Shown: positions 43,893 to 52,183 of the stretch, piece after piece
Numbering within the stretch: position 1 is the stretch's first letter
Layout: each line of letters begins with the position of its first letter
Source: Fidelibacterota bacterium
GTDB lineage: Bacteria; Marinisomatota; Marinisomatia; Marinisomatales; UBA1611
DNA: 54,974 bases
Reading direction: 5' to 3'
Assembly: GCA_002718285.1 (NCBI GenBank)
Contig: PBAR01000001.1
Span: forward strand, 281,368 to 336,341
Position numbers and translations under genes: made by a program
The notes under the pieces: model-generated
What the model was told of the DNA's origin: nothing
What the model saw: the letters and a program-made list of their open reading frames with translations, nothing else
Databases searched by the model: none

Positions 43893-45092
43893 TCAATTAC
43901 AATTTTTTAATTTTAACAACTCATCTTTATGTTGAAGGAATTTTTCTTCATATTTTTCAATAATGGGAACAACTTTTTTGGTAATCTTAACAAGTTTACT
44001 TTTTATGTCTTCTTCATTCTCCTCACTTACAGATTCAAAATCAAACTTATATGAAGACGAATGATGTACCACCCATTTCTTCCCTCTTGGTTTTTTACTT
44101 CCTTCAACTTGGAGTAATAAATCAGAAAGTATCCCTGTATCATACTCAGGATCAGATGGGGAAATAACCGTTTTAAAATCTATTTTATTTCTTTCTGGAT
44201 ACAATTCAAAACAAAATAAAAATGTTTCTCCATCTTTCCATCCATTTTTGATATTTTTATTATGATAAGTGAGTTCTTTTACTTTTTCCGTTGTAAAACG
44301 TACATGTTTTTTACTTTCAGAACCTTTGACAAAACCATTGTCTTTAATAACATCCATTAAAAATATATTTATTCTATCGTACTGGTCTGGTTTCCTGTCA
44401 TAAATAAAATCTAATATTTCTTTATGATTTTCATAAATACGAACTGAAAGTTCACTTAACTTGTCATTTCCCATAATTTCCCTCTTTAATATGGTAGAGT
44501 AATCAATTAAATAATTTTTCACAGAATTGATTATCGAATCATCATAGATATTTATGATTCTATCAAGTGAATCGATAATTGACTGGTAGGATAAAAAAAC
44601 ATAAACATCTGATTCATTTTCAGATGGGATACCAAACGGAGTTAAAAAAACAAACGATTGTCTTTTATCAGGGAACTCACTTCTTACAATTTCCTTATAT
44701 CTTTGGAGTTGATTGGAATGTTCTTTAGAAAATATTTTATTTTCAATACAAATAACTATATCATTAAAAATAATAAGTAAATCAATATTCTTCCATTCTC
44801 TAAGAATTTGAATATTTGATAAATCCAATTTATTTACTTCTATTTGGTCTATATCAATTACTTTTTCAGAAGAGAATATTTCCCTTAAAATTCTTTTTAG
44901 AAAGACATCCCCTAATCCATGTGAACCTTTAGGATTTAATAACCAATATAAAAAATTTGAATGTCGGATTTCAGTTTTTGAAATTCTTAAAATCTCAAAA
45001 ATATTCGGTTTGTTTAAACCTAGTTCTAGTTTATCAAAATCTTGATCGTTAACTAAATCATCATAGAGTTTTTTCAATCTTTTTTCATTCAT
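43893..45092 (-). CDS. PD-(D/E)XK nuclease superfamily protein (PDDEXK_4-like)
   Basis: 399 residues. The N-terminal 200 residues carry the signature of this family: NIFEILRISKTEIRHSNFLY then WLLNPKGSHGLGDVFLKRIL (Glu41 and His44-Ser45), followed by the catalytic core KNIDLLIIFND (Asp104), VICIENKI (Glu117, Lys119) and NQLQRYKEIV. The C-terminal half is mixed alpha/beta with a basic end and no recognised domain. Family members are found in defence islands and prophages; specificity is unknown. The ATG overlaps the HNH gene stop by four bases (ATGA), so the two nucleases are probably translated together. Confidence 0.78.
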   Translation of the reverse strand: MNEKRLKKLYDDLVNDQDFDKLELGLNKPNIFEILRISKTEIRHSNFLYWLLNPKGSHGLGDVFLKRILREIFSSEKVIDIDQIEVNKLDLSNIQILREWKNIDLLIIFNDIVICIENKIFSKEHSNQLQRYKEIVRSEFPDKRQSFVFLTPFGIPSENESDVYVFLSYQSIIDSLDRIINIYDDSIINSVKNYLIDYSTILKREIMGNDKLSELSVRIYENHKEILDFIYDRKPDQYDRINIFLMDVIKDNGFVKGSESKKHVRFTTEKVKELTYHNKNIKNGWKDGETFLFCFELYPERNKIDFKTVISPSDPEYDTGILSDLLLQVEGSKKPRGKKWVVHHSSSYKFDFESVSEENEEDIKSKLVKITKKVVPIIEKYEEKFLQHKDELLKLKNCN

Positions 45093-46015
45093 CCCTTACA
45101 ACCTATCCAAAAATTTCTAACCAAGTTTTTTTCTATTGAAAATTCAAGTTGATCAGTATGATTGTTTGTTATATTATTTTTTCTCAAAAGGGAAAGTAAT
45201 CGTTTATTTCTTCTTTCCAATTTTTTTATCATTGTTTCAGTTGGGATTCTGTTTCCTTTTGATGAATTTTGTGACTTACTTACAAATACCAAATTCCATA
45301 AATCATCTGAATAAATGTATGACCATGGTATTACATGGTCTATGGAAAGGTCTCCATTTAAAATTGGTTTTCCAGTGATAAAACATATCTTTTTAGGATT
45401 TTCATATTCAATAAATTTCCCAAATTTCCTATTTAATCCAGTTGACCTTTTTATGTCTTCTCTATATCCATCTAGGATTTTCATTGATATTCTTGGTGAA
45501 GAATTGATTTTCTCAAGTTCTCTTGACCATCTATAATTAATCAATTGAAATAGAATGTCTGAATATTCACTTAATAACTCTGGATGATATAATTTAATGG
45601 AGGGTTCACCTTTACTACGTTTATAAAAAATTTCATCTTTATCAAACAATTCCCAGACATATCTTTTCAATTCATTATTAATTTTTTTGATATCAATTTT
45701 TATTCTATTTTGAATTTTTGAGAAAACTTGAGGTTTATTTCCATATTTTAATTTATATCTTTCAATCTCCTTTAAAACGATCTGATGGATTGTCGGTTTT
45801 TCAATTGGATTTGACCCTTGATTAAGATTAAAAAAAATAGATTGGTTCCAGTAATATTTAAAAATCAACGGAGATAAATCATCGAAGTGAACATAATTCT
45901 TTTCAGAATTCTTAACACTCCATTCAACAAGAGATCTACACCAACTCATTTTGTAAGTATTGGTCATCTTACAATCATGAATTGTATCAATTAAATCTCT
46001 TATATATTTTTCCAT
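45089..46015 (-). CDS. HNH endonuclease-domain protein
   Basis: 308 residues. The HNH core lies at about 205-260: KKICFITGKPILNGDLSIDH (Asp226-His227), VIPWSYIYSDDLWNLVFVSK (Asn241), QNSSKGNRIP (Asn250). The CFITGKP segment keeps only one of the two cysteines expected in a zinc-type HNH. Residues 1-200 are helical and contain KMSWCRSLVEW and HFDDLSPLIFKYYWNQSIFF, a layout seen in HNH proteins of uncharacterised restriction-like loci. First gene of the HNH, PD-(D/E)XK, LRR operon, started behind junction repeat copy 5 with 7 nt between its AAATT box and the ATG. Cutting specificity unknown. Confidence 0.8.
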   Translation of the reverse strand: MEKYIRDLIDTIHDCKMTNTYKMSWCRSLVEWSVKNSEKNYVHFDDLSPLIFKYYWNQSIFFNLNQGSNPIEKPTIHQIVLKEIERYKLKYGNKPQVFSKIQNRIKIDIKKINNELKRYVWELFDKDEIFYKRSKGEPSIKLYHPELLSEYSDILFQLINYRWSRELEKINSSPRISMKILDGYREDIKRSTGLNRKFGKFIEYENPKKICFITGKPILNGDLSIDHVIPWSYIYSDDLWNLVFVSKSQNSSKGNRIPTETMIKKLERRNKRLLSLLRKNNITNNHTDQLEFSIEKNLVRNFWIGCKG

Positions 46016-46019
46016 TATT

Positions 46020-46078
46020 CACAATTTACATACAACCACTCTATAAAATAAAAAACCCCCATTTTTATCTGGGGGTTT
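46020..46078 (-). repeat. Cassette-junction repeat copy 5 (with variant terminator stem)
   Basis: Minus strand: AAACCCCCA (46078-46070), loop, TGGGGGTTT (46061-46053), T-rich run, TATAGAGTGGTTG, TATGTAAATT, then ATG at 46015. The stem sequence differs from copies 1-4 while the downstream box is kept, so the box and not the hairpin sequence is the conserved part. Confidence 0.7.
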
Positions 46079-46095
46079 CACAGTTAATAGATTAT

Positions 46096-46218
46096 CTATC
46101 TACGGTGTTTTTCTATCCACTCACTCCAATCACTTTGTGTAACGAATACTCTTCGTTTAACCTTAATAGTTGGTAACCCATAAGATTTTACCCAATTTCT
46201 CACCCCACATGTGGAACA
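46096..46218 (-). pseudogene. 5'-truncated excisionase-like HTH gene at the far end of island B
   Basis: The frame opens exactly at the terminal repeat, after a TAG at 46221-46219. It reads CSTCGVRNWVKSYGLPTIKV and KRRVFVTQSDWSEWIEKHRR, then stop. TVRNW-K-GLPTIKV-RRVF-xx-SD-xEWIE is the recognition helix and wing of an excisionase/MerR-type HTH. The first helices are missing, so no functional protein is expected unless a GTG at 46203 is used for a 35-residue peptide. The terminal 20 nt shared with 1152-1171 link it to island A. Confidence 0.6.
46201..46218 (-). repeat. Right terminal inverted repeat of island B
   Basis: On the minus strand TGTTCCACATGTGGGGTG, containing the perfect 10-bp palindrome CCACATGTGG. 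In the HTH frame this DNA encodes C-S-T-C-G-V; the left copy in one frame encodes C-S-V-C-G-V. Confidence 0.6.
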
Positions 46219-46249
46219 CTATACTCATATAATCTGTTAAATTCTATTT

Positions 46250-47164
46250 ATGAAAATTTCATCTGAATCTATAAAGAAAAAAGCACTTGAACTTGGTTTT
46301 CAAAAAATTGGTATAGCCAGAGCTGAATCAACTCCAAAAGAAAAAAATAATCTAGATTCTTGGTTATATCATAAACGACATGCCACTATGGAATGGATGA
46401 AAAAAAGGAAAAATGAACGAGGAGATATCCATACATATTTTCCTGAAGCAAAATCAATTATTTCAGTTGGCATGAATTATCATATTGGTAAAGGGCAGGA
46501 TGATATTAAATCGAATTATAAATTTTCCAAATATGCTTGGGGTGATGATTACCATGATGTATTAAAAATTCGTTTGATTAAGCTTTTAAATTGGATTAAA
46601 GAAAAAGAAGAGAATGTAAAAGGTGTAGCATGTGTTGATACTGCGCCAGTAATGGATAAAGTATGGGCACAAAAAGCAGGATTAGGTTGGATTGGAAAAA
46701 ATACAAATCTAATCTCTAAAGATAAGGGCAGCTGGTTGTTTTTAGGCGAATTAATTCTGGACATTGAACTGAAATATGATTTACCATTTTTTGAAGATCT
46801 TTGCGGTAGTTGTACTGAATGCATTGATGAGTGTCCAACTCAAGCATTAGAAGAATACAAAATTGATGCTGGGAAATGTATATCCTATCTTACGATTGAA
46901 CATCGTGGAGAATTACCAAAATCAGAAAAAAATCTTCATGGTTGGATATACGGTTGCGATGTTTGCCAAGAAGTATGTCCGTGGAATAATAAATTTTCAG
47001 AAATTTCAAAGCAGGAAGAATTTCAACCTCGACCAGAGATTTTATATTGGACAAATGAAGACTGGAAAAACCTAGATGAAGATGGCTTTCGAAAATTATT
47101 TAAAAGTTCTGCTGTTAAGCGCACAAAATATATTGGATTAAAACGAAATATTATTTCAAACTAG
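46250..47164 (+). CDS. queG: Epoxyqueuosine reductase QueG
   Basis: 304 residues, shorter than E. coli QueG (379), lacking the C-terminal HEAT-like extension as in many bacteria. It reduces epoxyqueuosine to queuosine at tRNA position 34 using cobalamin and two 4Fe-4S clusters. Visible: ARAESTPKEKNNLDSWL, the active-site region GVACVDTAPVMDKVWAQKAG, GWIGKNTNLI, and both ferredoxin motifs, CGSCTECIDECPTQAL and CDVCQEVCPW. The start lies 32 nt from the edge of island B, so its original promoter region is interrupted. Confidence 0.93.
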   Translation: MKISSESIKKKALELGFQKIGIARAESTPKEKNNLDSWLYHKRHATMEWMKKRKNERGDIHTYFPEAKSIISVGMNYHIGKGQDDIKSNYKFSKYAWGDDYHDVLKIRLIKLLNWIKEKEENVKGVACVDTAPVMDKVWAQKAGLGWIGKNTNLISKDKGSWLFLGELILDIELKYDLPFFEDLCGSCTECIDECPTQALEEYKIDAGKCISYLTIEHRGELPKSEKNLHGWIYGCDVCQEVCPWNNKFSEISKQEEFQPRPEILYWTNEDWKNLDEDGFRKLFKSSAVKRTKYIGLKRNIISN

Positions 47165-47225
47165 AAAGAAAGTTTTTCTAATGATAGATATTGTATAAAT
47201 AAAAAGCTGAATCAAGTATAGTGCC

Positions 47226-47246
47226 AAAATAATTTAGAATTATTTT
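47226..47246 (+). terminator. Possible AT-only terminator after queG
   Basis: AAAATAATT (47226-47234) and AATTATTTT (47238-47246) form a 9-bp stem with a 3-nt loop, followed by more T. It contains no G-C pairs, so it is weak. Nothing else is seen in 47165-47301. Confidence 0.3.
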
Positions 47247-47301
47247 TTTACCTTTAGCTGTAAGGATTATATAATATTTATCAAATAAAAAAATATAACT
47301 A

Positions 47302-48534
47302 TTAATCTTCTCTTATGGTAATATAACCTTTCCCAGTAAATAAATTCATAGGGATAGTACCTTGATTTACCAGACCTCTAGCAAAAATTTTTGATTCTGT
47401 ATCTTCAATCGTTATAGGAATATCAGAGCTAATTGCCCCAGCCATTTTTCCTCCTTGAATTTCTGCTTCGATTGTTACAGGTAGGTTTTTTGGCAAAGAT
47501 ACATCAATATTACCATAAACTGTTTCAAGACTAATACTAAAGTCAGTGCTGCCTGAGTCATAGGATATTTTAAAATCAATATTTCCATCAGAAGTGTACG
47601 CTTGAACTGATCCAAAAATATTCTCACCAAAAATATTTCCTCTAATTGCATCGAGAACGATAGAACCTGTAAGGTAGTCAGTACTAATATCCCCGTTATT
47701 TGTTGTTAAGTTACATAGGCCCTCTAAAAACTCAACTTGGATGTTTCCATTTTTAGTTTGACAAACAAAATTCCCTTGAATTTCTTCGGCAATTATATTT
47801 CCAGAAGATGAACGGCAATGTAATTTATCTCCTTCAAGATTATGAATAAAAATTGATCCACCTATAGTCATCAATTGTACATCACCTTTCAATGTATTTA
47901 GTTTTATATCTCCGCCTGCGGAAGAAACATTATATTTACCAATATTTTTATATAGCTCAATATTCCCTCCCGAAGTATGGGCTCGGAAATGACCTTCGCA
48001 ATTCCTAATTATTATATTTTCTCCAGAATTTTGTAATACTGTTTCACCAATAATACTTTTGATCTTTATACTCCCACCATTTGTTATAAATTTTATATCA
48101 CCTTGCAATTCCTCTGCAATAATATCACCTCCTTCTATCTCAATTTTATGGTTTGTGTTTATTGGAACGCTTAGAAAAAAACTAGATTCTTTTCGATGTA
48201 TTTTATTATCGTTTGGATCACTAATATGAATTCTTCGATCTTCTTCATAATGAAAAACTTTAATGATATTTTCTCGTTTTGAAGTAATCCCTTTATGTAA
48301 TGCAGACCAGTATAATTGGTGTTTTGCTTTCACCACCATTCCAGATCCAAAATGCCCCTGAATATTTATATTCCCATTTAAATTCTGAATTTCAATAGTA
48401 TAAGTCCCATTATCTGGTACTATATCAAAATGATATTTTTCTGTGTAAGTGAAAATATCAGGATTTGCACTATCGCTAGAAGTTTGTGCATATAAAAATA
48501 TGCTATAATAGATAATTATTATAACCTGCTTCAT
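47302..48534 (-). CDS. Exported DUF4097-family beta-helix protein
   Basis: 410 residues. Signal peptide IIIIYYSIFLYA, cleaved before QTSSD. From residue 45 on, short right-handed beta-helix repeats follow the DUF4097/adhesin pattern: GNINIQGHFG, GGDIIAEELQGDIKFITNGG, GGNIELYKNIGKYNVSSAGG, GNIIAEEIQGNFVCQTKNG, GNIDVSLPKNLPVTIEA. Such proteins are exported and are often encoded near envelope stress regulators; their role is unclear. Downstream of mdh on the same strand with a 94-nt gap. Confidence 0.8.
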   Translation of the reverse strand: MKQVIIIIYYSIFLYAQTSSDSANPDIFTYTEKYHFDIVPDNGTYTIEIQNLNGNINIQGHFGSGMVVKAKHQLYWSALHKGITSKRENIIKVFHYEEDRRIHISDPNDNKIHRKESSFFLSVPINTNHKIEIEGGDIIAEELQGDIKFITNGGSIKIKSIIGETVLQNSGENIIIRNCEGHFRAHTSGGNIELYKNIGKYNVSSAGGDIKLNTLKGDVQLMTIGGSIFIHNLEGDKLHCRSSSGNIIAEEIQGNFVCQTKNGNIQVEFLEGLCNLTTNNGDISTDYLTGSIVLDAIRGNIFGENIFGSVQAYTSDGNIDFKISYDSGSTDFSISLETVYGNIDVSLPKNLPVTIEAEIQGGKMAGAISSDIPITIEDTESKIFARGLVNQGTIPMNLFTGKGYITIRED

Positions 48535-48628
48535 AGTTCAAAAATAAACGAATCTGGAACTATAATTCCAGAAAGTTTGAAAAATAAGTAAATCTTATAC
48601 CTATTTATTAAAGCAAAAAAATTGAAAG

Positions 48629-49564
48629 TTAAATGCCTGTTTCAGCTACTGTTTTTTTAACTGCTTCTAATGTGTTTTTTAATTCAAATTTTTCTTCTTC
48701 AGTAAGAGAAAATTCAAGAATATTTTCGACTCCTCCACTACCTATAACACTGGGTACTCCAATAAAATAACCATTAATTCCAAATTCACCTTCACATAAA
48801 GATGCACATGGGATAACTCTTTTTTTATTTTTAATGAAAGATTCTGCCATTTCAATTGCTGATTGAGCTGGTGCATAGAATGCAGAACCATTACCAAATA
48901 GTTTTACTATTTCTCCACCTGCAACTCGTGTTCTATCTTCAATTTCTTTTAATCGTTTTAATGGAATAAGATCTGTGATAGGAACACCGCCTACAGTTGC
49001 AAGACGTGATATAGGTACCATAGTATCTCCATGTCCTCCTAAAACCATACAGGTTACATCCTGGACTGAATAGCCAGTTTCCATAGCAATAAATGTCCTA
49101 AATCTCGCACTGTCAAGCGCACCAGCCATACCTACAACTTGATTTTTTGGGAATTCAGAAATCTTGTAGAAGGAATAGACCATAGCATCCAAGGGATTAG
49201 AAATCACAATCACAAAAGCATTAGGTGATTGTTTTTTGATATTGGTTGCAACATCTTTAATAATACTTAAGTTGATCCCAAGTAAATCATCTCTACTCAT
49301 TCCTGGCTTTCGAGGAATACCTGCAGTGATAATAAATACATCTATATTTTTTAGATCATCCCAGTTTGCTGTCCCATGTATATCTACATCGTATCCATCA
49401 TGAGGACGTAATTGCATAATATCAAGAGCTTTTCCTTTAATCATACCTTCAGCTTTTGGTATATCAAATATGAAAATATCCCCTAATTCCTTTTGTGCAG
49501 CTAGGAGTGCTAGGTTTCCACCTAACTGACCGCCACCTATAAGTGCTATTTTTTTTCGAGCCAT
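48629..49564 (-). CDS. mdh: Malate dehydrogenase (LDH-like type)
   Basis: 311 residues. Oxidises malate to oxaloacetate with NAD in the TCA cycle. N-terminal Rossmann loop GGGQLGGNLALLAAQ (9-23), IFDIPKAEGMIKGKALDI, the substrate Arg loop ITAGIPRKPGMSRDDLLGIN, VISNPLDAMVYSFYK, and catalytic His in MVLGGHGDTMVPISRLA. The RKPGMSR loop is the malate- rather than lactate-type specificity loop. Separated from rpmA by a terminator. Confidence 0.93.
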   Translation of the reverse strand: MARKKIALIGGGQLGGNLALLAAQKELGDIFIFDIPKAEGMIKGKALDIMQLRPHDGYDVDIHGTANWDDLKNIDVFIITAGIPRKPGMSRDDLLGINLSIIKDVATNIKKQSPNAFVIVISNPLDAMVYSFYKISEFPKNQVVGMAGALDSARFRTFIAMETGYSVQDVTCMVLGGHGDTMVPISRLATVGGVPITDLIPLKRLKEIEDRTRVAGGEIVKLFGNGSAFYAPAQSAIEMAESFIKNKKRVIPCASLCEGEFGINGYFIGVPSVIGSGGVENILEFSLTEEEKFELKNTLEAVKKTVAETGI

Positions 49565-49595
49565 AATTTTTTTCCTTTCCTAGTATAATAAAAAA

Positions 49596-49611
49596 CCCCC
49601 GTATTCGGGGG
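49596..49611 (-). terminator. Intrinsic terminator after rpmA
   Basis: CCCCCG (49596-49601), loop TATT, CGGGGG (49606-49611). Read on the minus strand the hairpin is followed by TTTTTT. It separates the ribosomal-protein operon from mdh. Confidence 0.85.
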
Positions 49612-49623
49612 TTTTATAAGTAT

Positions 49624-49875
49624 CTAAACTTCTACATTAACTAATTTTCGATTGCGACCTTTCCTCTTAAAACGAACAATTCCATCTGCAGTAGCAAATA
49701 AGGAATCGTCATTAGATCGACGAACATTTACACCAGGGTGAATTTTGGTACCGCGTTGTTTTAATATAATGGTTCCAGCTAAAACGGATTGGCCATGACC
49801 AACTTTCAATCCTAAGTACTTTGCATTGGAATCTCTACCATTACGAGAACTACCCTGACCTTTTTTATGTGCCAT
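49624..49875 (-). CDS. rpmA: 50S ribosomal protein L27
   Basis: 83 residues. Starts [20 protein letters not shown], the mature form that reaches the peptidyl-transferase centre, with no cleavable N-terminal extension as found in Firmicutes. [20 protein letters not shown] and [18 protein letters not shown] are typical. Three nucleotides separate it from rplU. Confidence 0.97.
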   Translation of the reverse strand: MAHKKGQGSSRNGRDSNAKYLGLKVGHGQSVLAGTIILKQRGTKIHPGVNVRRSNDDSLFATADGIVRFKRKGRNRKLVNVEV

Positions 49876-49878
49876 AAT

Positions 49879-50259
49879 TTATTCCTTTTCCTTATTAGCA
49901 GGTTTTTGTTTTCTAGATTTTTTAGTAGTTGCCTTTTGATCTGGTGATGATAGCTGAATTTTATTTACTTCAATTTCAGTATAGAATTGACGGTGTCCAT
50001 TCTTTCGCTGATAACCTTTGCGTCGTTTTTTCTTATATACAATTATTTTACGTTCCCTTCCATGATTTAAGATCGTTGCAGTTATTTTTGCCCCAGATAA
50101 ATTGGGTTTGCCAACAAGTATATCATCAGAACTGCTAATTAGAAGGATATCACCAAATGACAAAGTATCCCCTACATTTCCTGGTTGATGGGGTATACGA
50201 AGCCTTAAACCTTCGTTAGTTTTAAATTGTTTTCCAGATATATTAACTATTGCATACAT
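49879..50259 (-). CDS. rplU: 50S ribosomal protein L21
   Basis: 126 residues. Core MYAIVNISGKQFKTNEGLRL and GAKITATILNHGRERKIIVY then KKKRRKGYQRKNGHRQFYTE are characteristic of L21. A Lys-rich C-terminal extension of about 20 residues (KATTKKSRKQKPANKEKE) goes beyond the usual 103. Lies between the RNase G/E gene and rpmA, a common bacterial arrangement. Confidence 0.97.
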   Translation of the reverse strand: MYAIVNISGKQFKTNEGLRLRIPHQPGNVGDTLSFGDILLISSSDDILVGKPNLSGAKITATILNHGRERKIIVYKKKRRKGYQRKNGHRQFYTEIEVNKIQLSSPDQKATTKKSRKQKPANKEKE

Positions 50260-50285
50260 TTTTCATTACCCGAAAGCTGCGGAAC

Positions 50286-51830
50286 TTAAGATACAGTATT
50301 TTCCTTATCAACACTCATCTCGTGGGTTACATCGATATCATTTTTGCCACGAAAAAACTTAAATTCATCCCTACGAAGATCACCATTTTGTTCTATCTTA
50401 AGATGCACAAAATTTTGCCACATTAATCCACGTAAAACATGTTTTTTTTCTCCACTTAAATAATTAGAGTTTTCAGGGTGTAGTTGTAGCTTTAAACGCA
50501 AAGATAGGTGTTTACTTTTGTAACGCCGTAGCCAGTGATCAATTCTGGTAATTAGAGTTTCCTGTGAAATGATTCTTCCTGAACCTGAGCAAGTAGGACA
50601 TTGATCGCTCATAGAGTCTAGAAGACTTACTCGGATTCGTTGCCTTGTCATTTCTAATAATCCAAATTCTGTGATAGGTGCTACTGCAACTTTAGCACGG
50701 TCTTTCTTTAATTCTTTTCGTAATTCTTGATAAACCTTTTTACGGTTTTCATCAAGCTGCATATCAATGAAATCAATAACTATTAGACCTGAAAGATCAC
50801 GGAGGCGTAATTGCCGGGCTACTTCTCGAGCTGCCTCAATATTAATCTTAAGTGAGTTTTCTTCATGCATTTTTTTACCCACAAATCGTCCGCTATTGAC
50901 ATCTACTACAACCATTGCTTCAGTTTTTTCAATAATCAGATACGCTCCACTTTTTAGCCAAGCTTTGGGGCGCATAAGTTTTTCTATTTCTGATTCAATG
51001 CCAAAACTTTCAAAAAGAGGGGCTTTCAATTTATATAGCTCCAGACGCTCAAGTAAACTGGGTGAGACATCTTCTAGATAGCGCAGAGTTTTACGATAAA
51101 GACGCTTGGAGTCGATAATTATTTTTTCAACATCTAATGTAAGAAGATCCCTAACTACACTTGAAGCTGTTTCTAGGTCTTCGTAAACAATGGTGGGTGC
51201 ATCTTCCTTTTCCGATCTGTTTTTTATTTTTTCCCAGTTATCAAGCAATAATTTAAAATCATTTTCAATGTGATCTTCACTTTTCCCTTCTGCAACTGTG
51301 CGAATGATTACACCTGCGTCTTCAGTTCGTAATCTCTGAGCAATCTTTTTCAATCGGCGACGTTCAAATTTGTCCCATATCTTTTTGGAAATTCCTATAT
51401 AGTGTGCATTTGGAACTAAAACCAATAAACGTCCTGGGAGCGCCACATCAGTTGTAACTCGAGGACCTTTTCCTGCAAAGGGTTCTTTAATAACCTGGAC
51501 AAAGATTTCTTGATTTGTTTTTAGATCTACTTCAATATTTTCTATTTTTCTGTTAAATCTTTTGTTGTTTTGTTCATCTTTATTTTGTCCGATAACATAG
51601 TCATTATTACCTATTTCTGAAAAAGGTAGAAAGGCATTTAATTCATAACCAATATCAACAAATGCAGCTTGCATTCCAGGGAGAACATTTTCTACTTTCC
51701 CTTTATAGACGTTTCCCACCATACGTTGATTATCTTGTTGTTCAATATAAACTTCAACTAGTTTATTGTCTTCCTGAATAGCAATCCTAGTTTCACCCAT
51801 ACTCTCATTTATAAAGATTTCTTTCTTCAT
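50286..51830 (-). CDS. rng: Ribonuclease E/G family endoribonuclease
   Basis: 514 residues, the size of RNase G (RNase E is about twice as long). Cuts single-stranded AU-rich RNA and 5' rRNA precursors. An S1 domain occupies about 38-140 (GNVYKGKVENVLPGMQAAFV), followed by RNase H-like and DNase I-like parts. The catalytic metal site is VVVDVNSGRFVGKK and LSGLIVIDFIDMQLDENRKK, and the Zn-link is CPTCSGSGR. Upstream of rplU-rpmA with a 26-nt gap, as in many bacteria. Start MKKEIFINESMGETRIAIQE is family-typical. RNase E and G cannot be separated by sequence here; length favours G. Confidence 0.92.
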   Translation of the reverse strand: MKKEIFINESMGETRIAIQEDNKLVEVYIEQQDNQRMVGNVYKGKVENVLPGMQAAFVDIGYELNAFLPFSEIGNNDYVIGQNKDEQNNKRFNRKIENIEVDLKTNQEIFVQVIKEPFAGKGPRVTTDVALPGRLLVLVPNAHYIGISKKIWDKFERRRLKKIAQRLRTEDAGVIIRTVAEGKSEDHIENDFKLLLDNWEKIKNRSEKEDAPTIVYEDLETASSVVRDLLTLDVEKIIIDSKRLYRKTLRYLEDVSPSLLERLELYKLKAPLFESFGIESEIEKLMRPKAWLKSGAYLIIEKTEAMVVVDVNSGRFVGKKMHEENSLKINIEAAREVARQLRLRDLSGLIVIDFIDMQLDENRKKVYQELRKELKKDRAKVAVAPITEFGLLEMTRQRIRVSLLDSMSDQCPTCSGSGRIISQETLITRIDHWLRRYKSKHLSLRLKLQLHPENSNYLSGEKKHVLRGLMWQNFVHLKIEQNGDLRRDEFKFFRGKNDIDVTHEMSVDKENTVS

Positions 51831-52183
51831 TTTTCATGCCTATATGTAAAATAATATCTAGAAATTTTCTACTTAGTCAAGGATGACTAGGAAGAGAATT
51901 TCCTAGAACTTCGTGGCTATTTTCTATTTTCGAGGGATTGTGAAGGAAGGAAATCTTACGGCCCTATAGAGGGTGATAAAAATATTGTCTTTGTCACCAA
52001 AAAAAGATTAAAACTTTTTAATCCTTCATACTCCCTAACCAGGGGAAGATACATCAGTATAGATATTTTTTCAAGAATTATAACGTGTTATTTTTTTCTT
52101 AAATTCATTCGATGAAGTTTGGATTAATACATCAATCTTTAATTTTTGTGGAATTCTGTAGAAGTTATCATAGTTAGAAGGTT
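51831..52183. other. Intergenic region between divergent rng and peptidase E genes, with hairpins
   Basis: 353 nt without a plausible gene. Two good hairpins: CTAGGAA/TTCCTAG (51887-51893 / 51900-51906) and GATTAAAA/TTTTAATC (52006-52013 / 52016-52023). A GGTGA...TCACC pair lies at about 51971-51997. The first hairpin would fall in the rng 5' leader; RNase E leaders in other bacteria are structured and autoregulatory. No known RNA family recognised. Confidence 0.4.

Larger units (their letters stand above)
41454..46218. mobile_element. Accessory island B, inserted between divergent trmH and queG
   Basis: The boundaries are an imperfect terminal inverted repeat: TGTTCCGTATGTGGGGTG at 41454-41471 and TGTTCCACATGTGGGGTG read on the minus strand from 46218 to 46201 (16 of 18 identical). 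Inside, a minus-strand cargo array (HTH remnant, HNH and PD-(D/E)XK nucleases, LRR lipoprotein, DUF5655-type nuclease, YwqK protein) carries three junction repeats. It converges on a plus-strand module of a possible recombinase remnant and the small Cys/His-rich gene. The order mirrors island A. No target-site duplication is visible at the edges. The element may no longer be mobile on its own, because no intact recombinase is inside. Confidence 0.55.

Noticed and set aside
41449..46250. Target-site duplication flanking island B
   Set aside because: The bases immediately outside the two terminal repeats do not match, so a DDE transposon insertion is not supported.
51831..52183. Known structured RNA (6S, RNase P, SRP or tmRNA) in the intergenic region
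   Set aside because: None of the conserved cores of these RNAs was visible on either strand.
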